DNA from: Clostridia bacterium
GTDB taxonomy: Bacteria > Bacillota > Clostridia > Oscillospirales > CAG-272
DNA: 61,020 bases
Direction: 5' to 3'
Assembly (NCBI GenBank): GCA_017387685.1
Contig: JAFOEU010000036.1
Coordinates: 1 to 61,020, forward strand
Positions within the stretch are counted from its first letter, which is position 1. Each line of letters opens with the position of its first letter. Both the position numbers and the translations under genes were made by a program. A model generated the notes under the pieces. That model saw only the letters and a program-made list of their open reading frames with translations, was not told where the DNA came from and did no database searches. Shown here piece after piece: positions 26,225-33,517 of the stretch.

Positions 26225-28099
26225 TTAATTAGCCTTTTTAGCAGCGTAGAAATCAGCAATAGCCTTTTCAAACGCGGGGAATACGAGCTTCATACCTGCC
26301 TCGTTGAGATGGCTGATATCGTTTGCCTTCATACAATACTTGCTTCTGAAGTTTGCATCGGTCATATAAACGCCGGTAGCCGCCTGATCCATTGCGTTGA
26401 TGCAAGGAACGCCCATATCGGCGCAGACCTCAAGGAGTGCGCGGCCGTAATCGGAGCAGAGGTTGCCCGCGCTGTTAGCGCTTCCGCCTACTTCCCAAAC
26501 GGTGAGGCAGATGATGAGCGCGTTCGGATACTTTTCCTGAACCTTGGTGATAAGGAATCTAGCCGCACCCTTCATGGTCTTTGTATCGGTGCTTCCGTTT
26601 TCACCGATCGGAACGTTCTTGTTGTAATCGTTACGTCCGCCCTCGATGATAACGATATCGGGGTTATTGTCAACCATATTGGCGTATCTGACGACCATGG
26701 GGTTGTTGGTTGTAACGTAATTCGACATAGTCGAGCCGTTCATACCGTAGTTGTTGAAGGTCATATCGTACTTCTTTGCGAGAAGTGCGGGCCATACGAG
26801 ATTCTTGTCAAGACCGTTACCTGCAAGGTAGCTGTCACCGATAACGGTGAAGGTCTTGCCCTTGAGGATATCGTAGAACGCGCGAGCCTTGTCGTCGTCG
26901 AACCACTTTTCAGCCGCTGCTGCCGCATCGATGATATCCTGAAGAGTACCGGGCTCGTTGGTTTCGGAGGAGTAGATCTTAGGTCTGTTGTTAACGCCGT
27001 TAGAGCGGAAGCAGAAACGGATGCACTCGTTATCCTCGCTCGAAATATAGGTGTATTCCACACCGCGAGAGCCGGAGGAGATTACGTACTGACCGCCGCC
27101 GGGTATATTGTTCTTGGTAGTGTCGATGACCCAATTCGAGCCATCCTTCTTCCAAAAGGAAACAACGTAAGCGTTGCCGGAGGTAGAGCCGGATGCCTTA
27201 TCGGTAAAGGTCACCTTGGTGCCCTTCTTTGCGATCTCGATAACGTCGGTGTATGCGTAATTATTCTCGTTCGGGTTGATGTCATTTGCAAATCCGTAGC
27301 CGTTGGTCGAAGAGCCTACGTAGCCGGCATTCCAGTTAACGGAAAGCTCGGTTCCTGTGGGAGCTTCGGGAGCGGTAGTATCCGCACCTGCGTTGGGATT
27401 GTCCTTTTCAACAACGGGAGCCTTGGTCGACTTTACGGTTACAACAGGATATGCCGCGGGAGTAAAGGATGTCGACTGACCCGAGCGGAAGCAGAGGCGG
27501 ATGCACTCATTGTCCTTTTCGGAGGTGTAAGTATAGGTTCTCGCACCGTTTGCGTCGGTGTACTCTGCCATAGTACCGTTAGCCTTGTAGCCGTTAAGGT
27601 CAATTACCCAAACGCCGTTTTCCTTCTTCCAGGAAGAGAAAACGTAAGCAGCTGCGGATGCGAAATTGGTGTCGCCATTGGCATTGGTGTTATCATCGGC
27701 AAAGGTAATGGTACTTCCCGCAGGGCCGAGATTGATAACTTCGCTGTAGGAATAGTATCCGCCCGAGGGGTTGATCTTTTCCTTCCAGCTCGAGTTTGTA
27801 TCTGAGCCGACGTAGCCGAGATTCCACTCAACAGCAACAACGTAATCCTTAGGCTCGGTAGAAGGTGCCGCTGTGGTAACTTCTTCCTTGGTCGTAGCCT
27901 CGGGTGCAGTTGTAGCTTCAGCCTCGGTGGTAGCTTCAGCCTCGGTAGTTGCTTCGGGAGCCGTGGTATCGACGGGGGGAAGATTTTCGACAGTAGTTTC
28001 TGCGCCGCCCTCTGCGGGTGTGCAAGCAACGATAGAAGCCGTCATCATTGCAAGCAGAAGTGCAATTGCTGTAAGTCTGATAATTGCGTTCTTTTTCAT
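26225..28099 (-). CDS. Large SGNH hydrolase lipoprotein with tandem N-terminal domains
   Basis: 624 residues. Lipoprotein signal (lipobox ASIVAC), then a Thr/Glu/Ala linker with repeats of EATTEA (about 35-85). Two homologous beta-type domains follow, at about 86-205 and 253-365: each begins WN.GYVGS.TN, contains a SFWKK or SSWKK segment and ends with NECIR.CFRS. The SGNH catalytic domain is C-terminal: VIGDSYLAGNG (Ser near 421), GMNGSTM, GGRNDYN near 486, and DISHLN near 597. Probably deacylates a surface or dietary glycan, with the tandem domains binding it. It has its own promoter and terminator. Confidence 0.82.
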   Translation of the reverse strand: MKKNAIIRLTAIALLLAMMTASIVACTPAEGGAETTVENLPPVDTTAPEATTEAEATTEAEATTAPEATTKEEVTTAAPSTEPKDYVVAVEWNLGYVGSDTNSSWKEKINPSGGYYSYSEVINLGPAGSTITFADDNTNANGDTNFASAAAYVFSSWKKENGVWVIDLNGYKANGTMAEYTDANGARTYTYTSEKDNECIRLCFRSGQSTSFTPAAYPVVTVKSTKAPVVEKDNPNAGADTTAPEAPTGTELSVNWNAGYVGSSTNGYGFANDINPNENNYAYTDVIEIAKKGTKVTFTDKASGSTSGNAYVVSFWKKDGSNWVIDTTKNNIPGGGQYVISSGSRGVEYTYISSEDNECIRFCFRSNGVNNRPKIYSSETNEPGTLQDIIDAAAAAEKWFDDDKARAFYDILKGKTFTVIGDSYLAGNGLDKNLVWPALLAKKYDMTFNNYGMNGSTMSNYVTTNNPMVVRYANMVDNNPDIVIIEGGRNDYNKNVPIGENGSTDTKTMKGAARFLITKVQEKYPNALIICLTVWEVGGSANSAGNLCSDYGRALLEVCADMGVPCINAMDQAATGVYMTDANFRSKYCMKANDISHLNEAGMKLVFPAFEKAIADFYAAKKAN

Positions 28100-28131
28100 A
28101 GCAATATCCTTTCAAAATATTAGATAAATAT

Positions 28132-28160
28132 ATTATATAATTAAATTTAATAAAAGTCAA
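28132..28160 (-). promoter_or_regulatory. Promoter of the large SGNH gene
   Basis: TTGACT (28155-28160), 17 bases, TATAAT (28132-28137), minus strand, starting 12 bases after the stop of rhaM. Confidence 0.88.
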
Positions 28161-28171
28161 TAGCTTTTTTA

Positions 28172-28495
28172 TTATTTGAAAGAAAATACCTTTTTCAGCT
28201 GAGGCTGTGCGCCCGTGATGGGGTCGAGCTCCATTATGAGAATGTCTTTCATATACTCGTTCCATTTCTCAACGATCGGACTTTCTCTTTGCACGCGCGC
28301 GGCGTGCTCTATTCCCTTTTCGCATTCATAATAACCGAAAAGCTCGTCACCCACGTTCCAAATGGTATAATTTACGATACCCGCCTCGGAAAGAACCTGC
28401 TTCATTTCGTCCCAAAGCGCATCGTGGCGACGGACGTATTCCTCGATCGTGCCCGAAACTATCCGAGCCTTCCAAGCATATTTTTCCATTTTCAT
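28172..28495 (-). CDS. rhaM: L-rhamnose mutarotase
   Basis: 107 residues from ATG 28495, preferred since GTGAGG lies just upstream and this gives the usual length; an upstream ATG would overlap the SGNH gene. Family residues are in YVRRHDALWDEM (His), VNYTIWNVGDELFGYYE, and SPIVEKWNEYM. It interconverts alpha and beta L-rhamnose, or a similar 6-deoxyhexose. Last gene of a five-gene unit starting at 32678. Confidence 0.9.
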   Translation of the reverse strand: MKMEKYAWKARIVSGTIEEYVRRHDALWDEMKQVLSEAGIVNYTIWNVGDELFGYYECEKGIEHAARVQRESPIVEKWNEYMKDILIMELDPITGAQPQLKKVFSFK

Positions 28496-28499
28496 ATCC

Positions 28500-29489
28500 T
28501 CACTTTGCTTCTTCAATAGCTATATCTGTCTTGTCAAGCGCATCGACAAAAATACTGTAATTCTCGGGTTTGGGGTGAACTCCGTCCTTGAGCATATTCT
28601 TGTCGATCAGCGAAGGAGTATCGATGTATGTAATAAAATCAAGCGCATCGCACCACTTCTGCATTTTAGCATTGATCTCTGAAACTCGCTCGATCTTTTC
28701 GTTATCGTGCGCTCTTTGCGTTACGCCAAACCAATAAATATGCGTATCGGGGAACTGCTCGTGCATCAGAAGAAACATCCGCTGATATGCCGAAAGTGCA
28801 GCGAAGATACTGTCGCCGTCGTCGTAGACGTTGTTCGTTCCAATATGCATAACGATGCTCTTTGGCTTTGTCGCCCCAAGCCAACCGCCGAGCCACTGCT
28901 CCCAATCGTATGTGGTAGTCGCGCTTATACCGAGGCAAAGAGCGTCTTTACCCGTATAAGATTCGGTATAAAATCCCGCCCAAAATGAAGTATCAAAGAA
29001 TGAATCGCCGATAAAGAGCGTGGTCTTGCCGTCACATCCGCCCGACGCCCATTGCGCCGCTCTGTTCTCTGCTGCAGCCGTATAGTTAACCGCGCTGAAC
29101 TTCGCGCTGTTGAGGTCGACCTCCTCGGCTCTTACGATAAACTCCGCGCTGAAATGCTCGGATTTTGCCGTCACCTCGTATCTGCCCGCCTTGAGCGCGG
29201 TAACGCAATTGGTCTCGGGATCGATACTGATGCCGCTATGATCGTACTCATAAATCAATTTCTCGGCAAGCTCGGGCTTCGAAAAGACGGGGATCACTAT
29301 GTTTTCAGGATACCCTACCCAAGCAAAAACGTCATCGATCGCAAGAGTGCCGTAGTCGATCGCTTCGGTGCTCTCCGCGGAAGTTTCGGGCAAGGTCTCC
29401 GCAGTCTCTTTATCATCCGTACACGCCGAAAGCGAGCATCCGAGAAATGCGCAAGTTACCGCTAAAAAGGATGTCATAAGCTTTTTCAT
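28500..29489 (-). CDS. SGNH/GDSL hydrolase lipoprotein
   Basis: 329 residues from ATG 29489 with a lipoprotein signal (KKLMTSFLAVTCAFLGCS, lipobox LSAC). N-terminal ~110 residues are beta-rich and may be a binding domain. SGNH motifs follow: TLFIGDSFFDTSFW (Ser), IVMHIGTNNVYDD (Asn), and DGVHPKPENY (Asp and His). Tightly spaced after the UroD-like gene (13 bases) and before rhaM (4 bases). Presumed carbohydrate esterase acting outside the membrane; related in function to the two other SGNH lipoproteins in the window. Confidence 0.82.
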   Translation of the reverse strand: MKKLMTSFLAVTCAFLGCSLSACTDDKETAETLPETSAESTEAIDYGTLAIDDVFAWVGYPENIVIPVFSKPELAEKLIYEYDHSGISIDPETNCVTALKAGRYEVTAKSEHFSAEFIVRAEEVDLNSAKFSAVNYTAAAENRAAQWASGGCDGKTTLFIGDSFFDTSFWAGFYTESYTGKDALCLGISATTTYDWEQWLGGWLGATKPKSIVMHIGTNNVYDDGDSIFAALSAYQRMFLLMHEQFPDTHIYWFGVTQRAHDNEKIERVSEINAKMQKWCDALDFITYIDTPSLIDKNMLKDGVHPKPENYSIFVDALDKTDIAIEEAK

Positions 29490-29502
29490 AGTTCTTCGAC
29501 TT

Positions 29503-30507
29503 TTATTTGATCTTGCTGTTTGCAACTATAACGTCCTGTGCCCAATGTGCCCAGGCGTGATCTATGCCGATATCGGAGTAAGAGGGATAATCCTTTGCGA
29601 TCCAACCGCCGCCCGCCTTGCGGAAAAGCTCGCACATTTCAAGTGCGCGCCTTTCGATGAGCTCGCGGTCACCCGTAGGAAGAACCTTCTGAATATCAAC
29701 GGGAGAATAGAAGACTGCACGGTCCGCAAATTCACTCGCAAGCACCTCGCTCGGATACGCATCGGGCTGATCGAACTGAAAAACGTCGATTCCCGCGTCG
29801 ATAAGATCCTCCATAAGACCGTAATTATAGCCGCAGGAATGAAGGAACATCGCCATTCCCGCCTCATGCACGGCATCGGCAAGCTTCTTATACGCGGGCT
29901 TGTAGATCTCGCGGAAGGTGGAAGGCGACATAAACGTGGTCGTCTGCATTCCGAGATCATCGTAAATTATCCAACCGTCAATGCCGCATCCTGATATATT
30001 CTTGATAATTGCGATCTCCTGATCGACGAGTGAGTCAATGAAGCTTGAAACCTCGTCGGGATACTCGATCGTATCCATAAGCGCGTTCGACATAAGCCGC
30101 GCATCGCGGTGACGCGAAAAGATCGCTCTGCCCGTGGTCAGCACGAATTTTTCGTGACGCGCGAGATCCTTCGCCAAAAGCTCGTCGCGGTAGGAGGGAT
30201 CAAATTCGATTGTGGGATAACGATAATCGTCCCAATCCTGAATAGCACCCATAATGCACTCGCCCTTGGTCTTTCCATTGAATCTGCCGTAAATATTGCC
30301 GTAAAAGTCGCGGCGCACCTCACCGCTGAAGCCGGTCAAAGCCTTCAGCTCGGGATGTTCGCCCCATTGATCATAAGGATCAAGCGGCATATTTATCTGT
30401 CGAAGATTTCTGACACCGATAAAATCGGTCTGATCCAAAAAAGCATAGCCAAAGCGCGGCGCATCATCGTGCGCGATCAATCTTTTGATTATTTCTTTTG
30501 AAGTCAT
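29503..30507 (-). CDS. Uroporphyrinogen decarboxylase-family (methyltransferase-like) protein
   Basis: 334 residues. The zinc-site motif typical of the MtaA/UroD-like methyltransferase branch is seen in AMFLHSCGYNYGLMEDLIDAG, followed by VFQFDQPDAYP. The N-terminus (GYAFLDQTDFIGVRN) lacks the conserved arginine-rich substrate motif of haem-pathway UroD, so haem synthesis is unlikely. In Clostridia such proteins occur often in sugar and glycan operons with unknown reactions. GAGGG precedes the ATG; 15 bases after the unknown gene. Confidence 0.8.
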   Translation of the reverse strand: MTSKEIIKRLIAHDDAPRFGYAFLDQTDFIGVRNLRQINMPLDPYDQWGEHPELKALTGFSGEVRRDFYGNIYGRFNGKTKGECIMGAIQDWDDYRYPTIEFDPSYRDELLAKDLARHEKFVLTTGRAIFSRHRDARLMSNALMDTIEYPDEVSSFIDSLVDQEIAIIKNISGCGIDGWIIYDDLGMQTTTFMSPSTFREIYKPAYKKLADAVHEAGMAMFLHSCGYNYGLMEDLIDAGIDVFQFDQPDAYPSEVLASEFADRAVFYSPVDIQKVLPTGDRELIERRALEMCELFRKAGGGWIAKDYPSYSDIGIDHAWAHWAQDVIVANSKIK

Positions 30508-30522
30508 CTTTTTGCCCTCATC

Positions 30523-31866
30523 TTATTCGTTTATTGCATCTGCGACAAACTGCGCAAGACTGTTCCATTCCTCTGTCACCGTGGGTGCTTCGTGGCTAAA
30601 ACGTATTACTGCCCCGTCGGCACAAAGCAAGATCCTATCTCCGTCGGGACATTTTGCAAAAACTGCCCCATTCGGTTTTTCTTCAATCAATTCTTCGGAG
30701 CAAAGCTCCTCAAAAAACAACGCATTCTCTGCTGTTGCTTTATCATAGGAGAGAAATTCATACTCATCCGAAAGATATCCACCGTTTGAAACCAAATAAT
30801 ACGGCAAGATTGGAGCATATGCATCACCGATATCCGCAACTGCATTTTTCGGCAAAGCTTTTCCAAAATCGCTCTTTCGCTCCTTCTTCGCGGCTCTGAG
30901 TAATTTCAGTGCATCCTTTTCGGATACCAAACGAGCAGGTCGGTCGGATTCTTTCAGCTTTTCGTATTCAATAATACTGCGCTCGCAATATTCGCGTTTC
31001 GGCCGTTCTACGAAAAAAGTTTTATCGAGTATATACCCGCTCGGAACGTCGCTCACAGTCACTACGGGGCACAGATCGCTTGGCGAAACTGCTTTTTCTT
31101 TCAGCAGCTTTTCAGCAAGTCTTTTATGGATAAGAAACGTTGGCGTAGTTCGGCGCGGAAAATACGCATAAGCAATATCACATTCGGGCATTTGCGATTC
31201 GAGATAGCAATCCTGCAGATTGACTATCTGAAGAGTGCCGAAGACCTCGGCTATTCTCGGCAGATATCCGCCAAGCGCATCAATTCTTTCCTTGTCTTCA
31301 ATCCCGATGCGGCCGTCAACCGCAACCTGCGGAATCCGGAGATTTCCGAAAATATGGAAATACTGCTCCGCTTTATACTTCCCCTTATCCCTCGCCCAAC
31401 AAAAATCAACGTCGGTAATACCGTTGCGGATACAGGAATCCCTGAATCGTTCCGGCACCAAAACCCAACGGTACCACCATTTCGGCGACGGTCGGAGCTC
31501 GTGGTACGCGCGGACAGTTAGCACATCACATTCGCCTCCGTCCTCGCTTTCAACCTCCAAACATTCGCACATAGTATTTTCTTTCAGCGTTGAGGGAATC
31601 AGCTCATACCAATCGCTCGAAAAATCTGTATAATTCCTTGTATAAATACCTCTTGCCCTCCATCCGTTTTTCTTGCAAAAGGAATCAATGGCGGAAAGGA
31701 TTTCATCAGCCCGGGGATTGTGAAGATCGAGCGTACTCCATCCCACACAGTCGCATTTCAAGCCGAGCGAATGAACAAATTCAATATTGAGACGGTATTT
31801 TTCATCATTCGAGATGCTTTCATCGTCTTTGTCAAGAATCCAATCAAGTAATTCAACAGTTTTCAT
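30523..31866 (-). CDS. Unknown 447-residue protein
   Basis: Start at ATG 31866, two bases after the stop of the ADP-ribosylglycohydrolase gene; a TTG five codons upstream is possible but overlaps that gene. Soluble, no signal peptide. N-terminal half holds GLKCDCVGWSTLDLHNP and a WWYRWVLVPERFRDS segment. The last ~100 residues (PYYLVSNGGYLSDEYEFLSY to the EEWNSLAQFVADAINE end) are faintly like SUKH/Smi1-Knr4 immunity-type domains, but this is weak. Function not assigned. Position suggests a role with the glycan-related operon. Confidence 0.65.
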   Translation of the reverse strand: MKTVELLDWILDKDDESISNDEKYRLNIEFVHSLGLKCDCVGWSTLDLHNPRADEILSAIDSFCKKNGWRARGIYTRNYTDFSSDWYELIPSTLKENTMCECLEVESEDGGECDVLTVRAYHELRPSPKWWYRWVLVPERFRDSCIRNGITDVDFCWARDKGKYKAEQYFHIFGNLRIPQVAVDGRIGIEDKERIDALGGYLPRIAEVFGTLQIVNLQDCYLESQMPECDIAYAYFPRRTTPTFLIHKRLAEKLLKEKAVSPSDLCPVVTVSDVPSGYILDKTFFVERPKREYCERSIIEYEKLKESDRPARLVSEKDALKLLRAAKKERKSDFGKALPKNAVADIGDAYAPILPYYLVSNGGYLSDEYEFLSYDKATAENALFFEELCSEELIEEKPNGAVFAKCPDGDRILLCADGAVIRFSHEAPTVTEEWNSLAQFVADAINE

Positions 31867-31868
31867 CT

Positions 31869-32678
31869 TTAAGCCATCCAATATTTTTGATCAAACTCTT
31901 TCACGGCAGCTTTTATCGAACCGTCGATCCGCCTGTCGCAAAAGCGTTTTATATGCTCGGGAATTTCCTTATAATACGCCTCCGCGATGCCGCCCGCTAT
32001 GCAAGCCTGCGTATCGGCGTCGCCTCCGAGGGAGATCGCATTTCTGATCGCGCTTTCATAATCGGTCGATTCAAGGAATGCAATGATTGCGGGCGGCACG
32101 CTGTACGACGATCGGCAGTTGAAAACGTGACTCTCTTTGATAACGGAAAGAGGAATCGATAAATTATACTTGAATTTCTTTTCCAAGAATTCTTTTATCT
32201 TATCCTTCCCCTCCCCGTGTCGCGCAAGATAAACCGCCGCGGCAACAGCTTGTGCGGCTTTTATTGCCTCGCGGTTATTATGCGTGGGCATACCGGAAAC
32301 CTTTGCCTGCAGGAGAGTTTGCTCCATATTCGAGTAAGCGTATCCGATCGGGATCACACGCATTGCGGCACCGTTTGCATAACTGCGCCCGTTTTTGGCA
32401 TACGGATTTTTCGCCCAAGCGATAAACATATTTCCGAATCCCGCGTGCGGATAATAAGCATAATACTGACGGTACAGCGCGGCATATTCCTTAATGCGAG
32501 CGTTCACACGAAAGGCTGTAATATCCGAAGGATCATCGATTATCGCCTTGCATACAGCCGCGATCAGTACGCTGTCATCGGTAAAGCTGCTGTCTTGATT
32601 AAAAACGAAATTATAATCCTTGGTACAATGAACCTCATAATACGAGCCGATCACATCGCCGTATATCGCACCGAACAT
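31869..32678 (-). CDS. ADP-ribosylglycohydrolase (DraG-like) protein
   Basis: 269 residues. Starts MFGAIYGDVIGSYYE, followed by SSFTDDSVLIAAV (the Thr-Asp-Asp magnesium ligands) and SLGGDADTQACIAGGIAEAYY (second metal site). These are the DraG family hallmarks. It removes ADP-ribose from modified proteins or hydrolyses related N-glycosides; several family members occur in nucleoside or sugar operons, which fits here. First gene of the five-gene unit ending with rhaM. Confidence 0.88.
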   Translation of the reverse strand: MFGAIYGDVIGSYYEVHCTKDYNFVFNQDSSFTDDSVLIAAVCKAIIDDPSDITAFRVNARIKEYAALYRQYYAYYPHAGFGNMFIAWAKNPYAKNGRSYANGAAMRVIPIGYAYSNMEQTLLQAKVSGMPTHNNREAIKAAQAVAAAVYLARHGEGKDKIKEFLEKKFKYNLSIPLSVIKESHVFNCRSSYSVPPAIIAFLESTDYESAIRNAISLGGDADTQACIAGGIAEAYYKEIPEHIKRFCDRRIDGSIKAAVKEFDQKYWMA

Positions 32679-32757
32679 AACTCCACCGCCTTTCTATTTC
32701 GCTTAACTGTCTTTTCAGAGATCGAGCCAGCACCCTTGCGGTGCTTTTATCAAATTA

Positions 32758-32786
32758 ATTATAGCACAAACAAAGCGATATTGCAA
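32758..32786 (-). promoter_or_regulatory. Promoter of the five-gene operon
   Basis: TTGCAA (32781-32786), 17 bases, TATAAT (32758-32763), minus strand. The start near 32751 leaves a leader of ~70 nt with a small hairpin AGCACCGC/GCGGTGCT-like (32729-32746). Confidence 0.82.
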
Positions 32787-32805
32787 GAGCATGCAATATA
32801 AAAAT

Positions 32806-32836
32806 CCGCCCCGCGGATATACCGCGAGGCGGGAGG
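32806..32836 (-). terminator. Terminator of the microprotein unit
   Basis: On the minus strand CCGCCTCGCGG pairs with CCGCGGGGCGG (11 pairs with one G-U) around TATAT, then ATTTTTAT. It ends the 27-residue frame's transcript. Confidence 0.88.
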
Positions 32837-32854
32837 CTATATGAATCAGAGCAT

Positions 32855-32938
32855 TTAAGCTATCAAAAGCCCTACTGCAAACAGCACGAGCAGAGCTCCG
32901 AGAACTGCGCTGCTGTTGAATCTATATGAATTAAACAT
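32855..32938 (-). CDS. 27-residue single-span membrane microprotein
   Basis: ATG at 32938 is preceded by AAAGGT about 8 bases upstream. The product begins MFNSYRFNSSAV and continues as one hydrophobic helix LGALLVLFAVGLLIA to the end. It stands alone between its own promoter region (-10 at 32984-32989) and a strong terminator 20 bases past the stop, so the unit makes sense only for this small frame or a small RNA. Too short for family recognition. Comparable one-span small proteins regulate membrane enzymes or transporters, but none is identified here. Confidence 0.6.
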   Translation of the reverse strand: MFNSYRFNSSAVLGALLVLFAVGLLIA

Positions 32939-32983
32939 TTTGTTTTTACCTTTCTTTTATGTTTCCTTTTTCTTTACGAGTAT

Positions 32984-33025
32984 ATTATACCACTTAATTC
33001 CCTGTTTTTCTGTGATTTAGTCACA
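32984..33025 (-). promoter_or_regulatory. Microprotein promoter with possible CRP/FNR-type activator site
   Basis: TATAAT (32984-32989) on the minus strand has no -35 at 16-18 bases. Instead TGTGA-N5-TCACA lies at 33011-33025, centred about 41 bases before the expected start, the classical position of an activator that replaces a -35. The spacer is one base shorter than in standard CRP sites, so this is tentative. Confidence 0.45.
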
Positions 33026-33163
33026 AATGAGAATTATTCCTGATATATTAGCGATAAATTCCGAATGATAGGGATCGTTGAAAGGCTTCAGAAAATGTGT
33101 GTTGGTTCGAATCCGGCTACAGACCCAAAATGCCCGAAAATCTTCGCATTCTCGCATCCCAAT

Positions 33164-33354
33164 CACGCCGAAGGCGTGTATGAAATCAAGGCGAAGCCTT
33201 GTATGGAATCCGCAACTTGTTGCGGTATGGAATCATCACGCAGTGATGCATGGCATCAATCCGAAGGAAGATACACGCTATCGCGTGATGCCATACGCCT
33301 GCGGCGATTCCATACACGACTGCGTCGTGATTACATACCAATCCTTCGGATTGG
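33164..33354. repeat. Modular hairpin array 2 (nine hairpins, mirrored linkers)
   Basis: Hairpins at 33164-33178 (CACGCC), 33187-33201 (CAAGGC), 33210-33225 (CCGCAA), 33234-33248 (CATCAC), 33257-33268 (degraded), 33274-33287 (CACGC), 33296-33306 (CGCC), 33315-33329 (CACGAC) and 33338-33354 (CCAATCC); each stem pairs with its own complement. The first four are joined by 8-base linkers TATGAAAT/TATGGAAT/TATGGAAT/CATGGCAT, while later linkers are ATGCCATA and ATTCCATA, the reverse complement. Thus the array is mirrored about its centre. GAA loops in the left half become TTC at the right end. Confidence 0.9.
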
Positions 33355-33358
33355 ATAG

Positions 33359-33388
33359 AAAAAAGCAAGTCTTGCGACTTGCTTTTTT
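33359..33388 (-). terminator. Terminator after tRNA-Gln
   Basis: AAAAAAGCAAGTC (33359-33371) and GACTTGCTTTTTT (33376-33388) with a TTGC loop: a 13-bp stem with T-runs on both strands, directly past the tRNA 3' end. It also closes hairpin array 2. Confidence 0.88.
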
Positions 33389-33389
33389 C

Positions 33390-33464
33390 TGGCTGGGATG
33401 GCCGGATTCGGACCGACGAATGCGGGAGTCAAAGTCCCGTGCCTTACCGCTTGGCGACATCCCA
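33390..33464 (-). tRNA. tRNA-Gln (anticodon TTG)
   Basis: Read on the minus strand: acceptor TGGGATG/CATCCCA, D-arm GCC-AAGCGGTAA-GGC, anticodon arm CGGGA-CTTTGAC-TCCCG giving anticodon TTG, T-arm GTCGG-TCCGAAT-CCGGC, discriminator G and an encoded CCA (33390-33392). The cloverleaf is complete. Position 54 is followed by C rather than the common second T in the T-loop (TCCGAAT). It lies 53 bases after the DUF3048 gene on the same strand with a hairpin (33471-33496) between them. Confidence 0.95.
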
Positions 33465-33470
33465 TTGCGG

Positions 33471-33496
33471 TCCCGAAGTGCTTTCGCACCTCGGGA
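33471..33496 (-). terminator. Hairpin between the DUF3048 gene and tRNA-Gln
   Basis: TCCCGAaGTGC and GCACcTCGGGA pair around TTTC with one mismatch. No T-run follows on the minus strand, so it may be a processing site for the tRNA precursor rather than a terminator. Confidence 0.5.
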
Positions 33497-33517
33497 ATTA
33501 AATTGTTTTTATAAGTG

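Noticed and set aside
33164-33354. CRISPR array or protein-coding region in the second hairpin array
   Set aside because: Short frames on both strands only follow the palindromic repeats; linkers are 8 bases and units are hairpins.
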